A DNA stretch of 64,000 nt from positions 27,846,611-27,910,610 of the forward strand of contig OY720345.1 of the NCBI GenBank assembly GCA_963082975.1, written 5' to 3'. Numbering within the stretch: the stretch's first letter is position 1; each line of letters starts with the position of its first letter. A program made the translations under genes and the position numbers. The DNA comes from Labia minor. Lineage: Eukaryota > Arthropoda > Insecta > Dermaptera > Spongiphoridae. Below, in pieces: positions 59,772 through 64,000 of the stretch. The notes under the pieces were generated by a model. The model was not told the DNA's origin. It ran no database searches and saw only the letters and a list, made by a program, of their open reading frames with translations.

Positions 59772-62075
59772 TAAGTTGACCTGTGGCCAGGTCCGAACCG
59801 ACCGACGGTTTGAAATAAATTAATTTCCAGCTACAGAAACAATTTCAAATAATTTTAATATCTTATCTTATCTTCTTATACGAGTAAAAATTGTTTGTTT
59901 GTTTCATTGTTCTCAAAAACCGCTCTAACGATTTTTTTGAAATTCACACCCGAGATAGTATTTATAAAGAAAAATTGAGTTTTATTGATCACATCTCACG
60001 AAACTACATTTTTATTAGTTTTTTTCTTCTAAATTTAAATGTATATATGTGACGTCACAACCACCGCATGTGAGATATATATATCTATTCTTAAAATAAA
60101 ATTAAAAATATTTATATTATATTCATATATTTGATTTTTTTTTTATTTCATTAATAGTTTTACATTTAAATTATTTGAAATTGTTTCACACAACGTTTTG
60201 AAGATTTATCTTTATATTCGATTCGATATATAGTAGGAGAATTAAATGACGTTATCAATTTATTATACTCCGGTAAATATTATAAAATATTTGTTTATGT
60301 TAGGAAAATATATCAAAAAAGAGAATTTACATTTTGTATGAAGGGACACAAATAATAAAAATAATATATAATTAATTTACTGATTAAATTAAAAAATTGT
60401 AAAATTTTTAAAGTATATAAAAATAAATTGTATAAATTGGTTAAAGGGTCGAGTGATAGTTCGGTGTCACAGGTATATATTTTATATCAACACGCCTACT
60501 TTTCTGTTTGTATGTTATTATTTGAATGGCGATTCGGTGAATGGTTAATGGTTAATTAACGATCCATATAACATCATCGACTGGGCCGCTACCATAAGGA
60601 GTGAAAATAGTGTCGAATAGAAATAGACGATATTACTTGGATTAATCTTATTATACTAGCTAAAATTGTTTGTTTTATAACCACTTGGGGCGCTAAACAG
60701 TTTTTCAAAAAAACACTATAGAAAAAAAAATATATGTATATATTATATATTTATGTATTATTGAGGAGCACAAGTTCATTCATTTTAATCAGATTGATGC
60801 AAATGTGTAACATTTAATAATTGTAATAAATAATTAAAGAATTGTATATCAATATTTTTCAAAGGGTAGAGCGAATGCTCGGTGTCCCAGGTATTAATAT
60901 TACCAGCCAAATCCAATAATAATGAATCATTTTTTTAACTTAAGTACCAGTACTTTTAACCAAATACGATGTACCACTCGGGGGTACAGGGGGCGGAGCA
61001 CCCGTCCAGCTGTGAAGAGCGCCGAATTAATTTCATTAATAGTTTTACATTTAAATTATTTGAAATTGTTTCACACAACGTTTAAAAGAAGATTTATCTT
61101 TATATTCGATTCGATATATAGTAGGAGAATTAAATGACGTTATCAATTTATTATACTCCGGTAAATATTATAAAATATTATTTACTAAATATTCAAACAA
61201 TATCAAATATTCAATTAGATAAAACATTTATTTGTTTTTGTGTTCTTATTTAAAATACATTTTAATTTAATCAGTAAATTAATTATATATATTATTATTG
61301 TAAATGTTATATCTATCTATGTGTCCCTTCATACATTTTGAATTCACCCATAATATATCTTATATTCTTATATACTTACTTGAATATAATTTAAAAAGTT
61401 TTAAAAGTTTTTTTTTAATATTTTATGAATTCAAATCGTCAATTGAAAATGAAAAATCCAATTATGAGATCAATTATTCATATAATTTTAAATGTTTTCG
61501 TGTTTTATAAATAAAATATTAAAAAAATAAACTTATAAACAAAATATTCTTTGAATTATTTTGAAACATTTTAGGAAACAAATTTTTAATGGGTCATTTT
61601 TAGAAATTCCATTTAACAATTATAATAAATAATTAAAAAATTGTAAAATTTTTAAAGTATATAAAAATAAATTGTACCACTCGGGGGTACAGGGGGCGGA
61701 GCCCCCGTCCAGCTGTGAAGAGCGCCGAAGGCGCTCGGACCAGCTGGTATCTATTAATGTAATAAAATTTGGATAGAACATAAATATTTTTAATTTTATT
61801 TTATTTATAATATATATGTAAGACCAGGCAATACAAAGTGCATGATTCGTGGAGATGTAAAAAATCTCCTCATGTGAAATTTGGTGTGAAAATAACTCTT
61901 CCCTTCCTATCGTCGATCGCTAATACTACCACTTCCGGTTTCCGAATATACACCAAAAGTTGATCAATTCATCATACTGATGTATTAAGTAAACATACCA
62001 AATTTCATCAAAATCCGTTGAGTCGTTCAAGCTGAACACATCTATACGGACACACAGACGGACAGACATCATTTA
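59772..62075 (-). repeat. Repeat family B copy split by a Helitron
   Basis: 59772-59860 is the family B arm (GTTGACCTGTGGCCAGG onward) and 61748-62075 is the inner part in reverse (TATCTATTAATGTAATAAA, CCACTTCCGGTTTCCG, ACGGACAGACATC). The Helitron at 59861-61747 separates them. The far arm is missing. Confidence 0.85.
59861..61747 (+). mobile_element. Helitron-like non-autonomous element
   Basis: Starts TCTTATCTTATC after an A and ends CTGG before a T, i.e. the A^T insertion and TC...CTRR ends of Helitrons. Eight nucleotides before the end is a 7-bp GC hairpin, GAGCGCCGAAGGCGCTC (about 61720-61736), the typical 3' hairpin. The element splits a family B copy (59772-59860 and 61748 onward); the family B copy at 28026 reads straight through this site. 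No Rep/helicase coding is visible. The interior has direct and inverted duplications and a second, truncated 3'-end-like segment at about 60971-61031. Confidence 0.82.
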
Positions 62076-63144
62076 TATACAATTTAATATTATTTTTTAT
62101 TAATATCATATCAAAAAAAGAGAATTTATTGAAAATTAAAAATAAAAAAAGAAACCTATTAATAAAAAATTATAATAGATAGCAATAATTTGGATTTAAA
62201 ACAAATTTTTTAAAAAAATATCCAATTTAAAAAAAAACAAAAATTTAAAACAACTCGTTTATATCATTTGTGCACATTATGCACTCAAAATGTAGCGCAC
62301 AGACCATCACTATCAGACTCGGACACTCAATGTGAACTTTTGAACATTGTTTTTAGCGCCTCTGCGGGGTCTAAGAGGAACTAAAGTAAAAAAAGGGCGG
62401 ACAGGTGTCTCTTATATACGGGTTGCATGAGCCATGAGTGTAAGCGGGTATTCAAAATGATTTCGCCCACAAAAAATAACTATCGCCCCCTAATTCTATA
62501 GTCAAATAATCGCCCACTTTAAGATGTCGATCGCTCACCAGGATGACAATCATTGTGTAGACGATTCCTTTTTAGTAACATTTAATAATTAATTGCATTT
62601 TCATTTAATAATTTTGTCTCTTTGTATTTTTAAATAAATTTGCAATCAGTCAGGATTTCCTTTGATTTTCAGAAGAACATGTTAATTAACATAAAGAATA
62701 CTATAACAAAATAATCTCTCTTTTTTGATAATGATTAATGATAAGATTGTTAAGATTGAGAATTTATTTCCAAATTATCTTCATTCGTAAAAAATATAAA
62801 GTATAATTCAAAGAATATTATAATTTAAAATTAATTATAAATTGTAAATAAATATAAAAATAACAAAAATAAAAACAAAATATGATTTAATTATTTAACT
62901 AAAAATTAATAATCTTAATGTGGGAAATAAATATTTTATTTAATATATATTAAACGAAATGATATTTTAAAAAAAATATATATATGTTTATATTATTAAA
63001 TATATTATTACATTGTATTTAATTTCGCCACAAAAATATAAATATATATAGAGAGAGAATTTTATTTGGAGGGATAAATAGTTTTAGTTGACATTTTTTT
63101 GTTGAAACGATTAAAAGATCTAACAATTTTTATTTATTAAAAAA
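62076..63144. other. AT-rich sequence with island upstream of the candidate exon
   Basis: The 62270-62560 island (TTTTAGCGCCTCTGCGGGG, repeated CGCCC words) has no coding. It could be a promoter-distal element of the candidate gene starting at 63145. Confidence 0.4.
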
Positions 63145-63181
63145 ATGCTTTCCCGTTTAATACGATGCTCCTTTGTCCAAG
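63145..63181 (+). CDS. Candidate first coding exon of an unknown gene (partial)
   Basis: An ATG opens 12 codons reading MLSRLIRCSFVQ and then meets an AAG|GTATGT splice donor at 63182. The peptide is short, basic and lacks acidic residues, like the start of a mitochondrial targeting signal. The next exon would lie to the right; a hAT-type repeat occupies 63423-63805 and no acceptor exon is recognisable before the window ends. Support is only the donor and composition, so this could be chance. Confidence 0.25.
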
Positions 63182-63339
63182 GTATGTTTTATATTTAATT
63201 TAATTAAAAATACAATTTTTCTAATATAATAGTTAAGCTTCATTAATCTATTTTTAAATTATTTTCGAAAGATAATCATATTTTTATATAATTTTTATAA
63301 AATTATTTAATATTTGAAATATGTAAAATTTTATCTATT

Positions 63340-63372
63340 ATCTTATACATATATATATATATATATATAATT
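63340..63372. repeat. AT microsatellite
   Basis: ACATATATAT run shortly before the hAT-type MITE at 63423. Confidence 0.8.
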
Positions 63373-63422
63373 ATAATATATATATTCTCTTGTTTAAAAT
63401 TATTTGTGAAAATGATTTAAAT

Positions 63423-63805
63423 CATAGGTTTCCAAAGTGGTCTATTTGGACCCCTGGGGTCTATTTTAACCTCCAGGGGTCCACGTGTTTTCCGCAATGG
63501 ATTTTTTGATCATGACTCTTAAAAAAAAGGTAAATCGTTTTTCCAACATGGCTTTTGATACATTTTTTGATTTTTTCCCAATATGTCTCGGGGTCTAGGG
63601 GGTCCACGTGTTTTCCGCCATGGATTTTTTGATCATGTCTCTTTAAAAAAAACGTTTTTCCAACATGGCTTTTGATACATTTTTTGATTTTTTCCCCAAT
63701 ATGTCTCTAAAAAAAAAAGGTAAATCAAAATCGATTTAAGGGGTCTACCCAAAACCGAAAAACAGGTCAAGGGGTCCACGACAAAAAAAAGTTTGGGAAC
63801 CTATG
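63423..63805. mobile_element. hAT-type MITE with internal tandem duplication, 383 bp
   Basis: Ends CATAGGTTTCCAAAG and CTTTGGGAACCTATG-like (right end AGTTTGGGAACCTATG) are inverted; 8-bp duplication with one mismatch (ATTTAAAT at 63415-63422, CTTTAAAT at 63806-63813). Subterminal GGACCCCTGGGGTCTA resembles the ends of the 46748 hAT element. The middle is two tandem copies of about 120 bp (about 63476-63592 and 63600-63706), both with CCACGTGTTTTCCGC and CCAACATGGCTTTTGATAC. Confidence 0.8.
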
Positions 63806-64000
63806 CTTTAAATGGTTATTTGAAGTGATAATCTTTCAAGATTGGAATTATTAAAATTCAAACAAGAAACAATCTTATTTTTATTATTTTTAAAATTTGT
63901 CATAGCATTTATATATTATATTTGAGTAGGTATAGTTAATATTGTTATCAATACTATATCAAAGTTATTCCATTAGACTTGACATGAACAAAAAATATTA

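Noticed and set aside
62355-62380. CTCF-like site in AGCGCCTCTGCGGGG
   Set aside because: Needs a one-base gap to fit the motif; too weak.

Overview
The window is eukaryotic nuclear DNA: very AT-rich, intron-bearing, low in gene density and full of transposable-element remains. The two supported host genes are arthropod cuticle proteins, so the source is an arthropod. Base composition and the mix of mariner, hAT, R1-clade LINE, Helitron and small MITE-like repeats would suit a copepod such as a sea louse, but the species is an inference. I see no prokaryotic-type genes, CRISPR, rRNA, or intact tRNA.

Host genes. Two cuticle protein genes lie on the minus strand about 35 kb apart: 4517-5050 (3 exons, 108 aa) and 36010-39958 (3 exons, 143 aa, classic RR-1 chitin-binding domain). 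Both have a tiny first coding exon carrying the start of the signal peptide, a second coding exon of exactly 125 nt, the same intron phases, and a TATA box about 32 nt upstream of an initiator-like site. They look like two members of one family. A weak candidate first exon of an unrelated gene sits at 63145-63181 on the plus strand.

Mobile elements. The main ones are: a 5'-truncated R1-clade LINE (29022-32244, minus) with a perfect 12-bp target duplication and poly(A) tail; an apparently intact autonomous hAT transposon (46748-49376) with a 600-aa BED-finger transposase and an 8-bp duplication; its deletion derivative (54291-54764); a Helitron-like element (59861-61747) inserted between A and T; a DD41D-type mariner with an internal deletion (42928-43820); and four other mariner derivatives. 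At least eight short hAT-type non-autonomous elements have 8-bp duplications. Two unclassified repeat families recur: family A (16655, 25741, 46591, 51645, 54084) and foldback family B (1165, 28026, 45188, 59772). Three insertions can be proved inside this window because another copy of the host repeat supplies the empty site.

The rest is AT-rich sequence (0-30% GC by eye) with microsatellites and a few GC-richer islands of 100-400 bp (near 11.1, 13.0, 17.1, 19.2, 24.3, 33.9, 55.5 and 62.3 kb) that are not explained by genes or recognised repeats and may be cis-regulatory.
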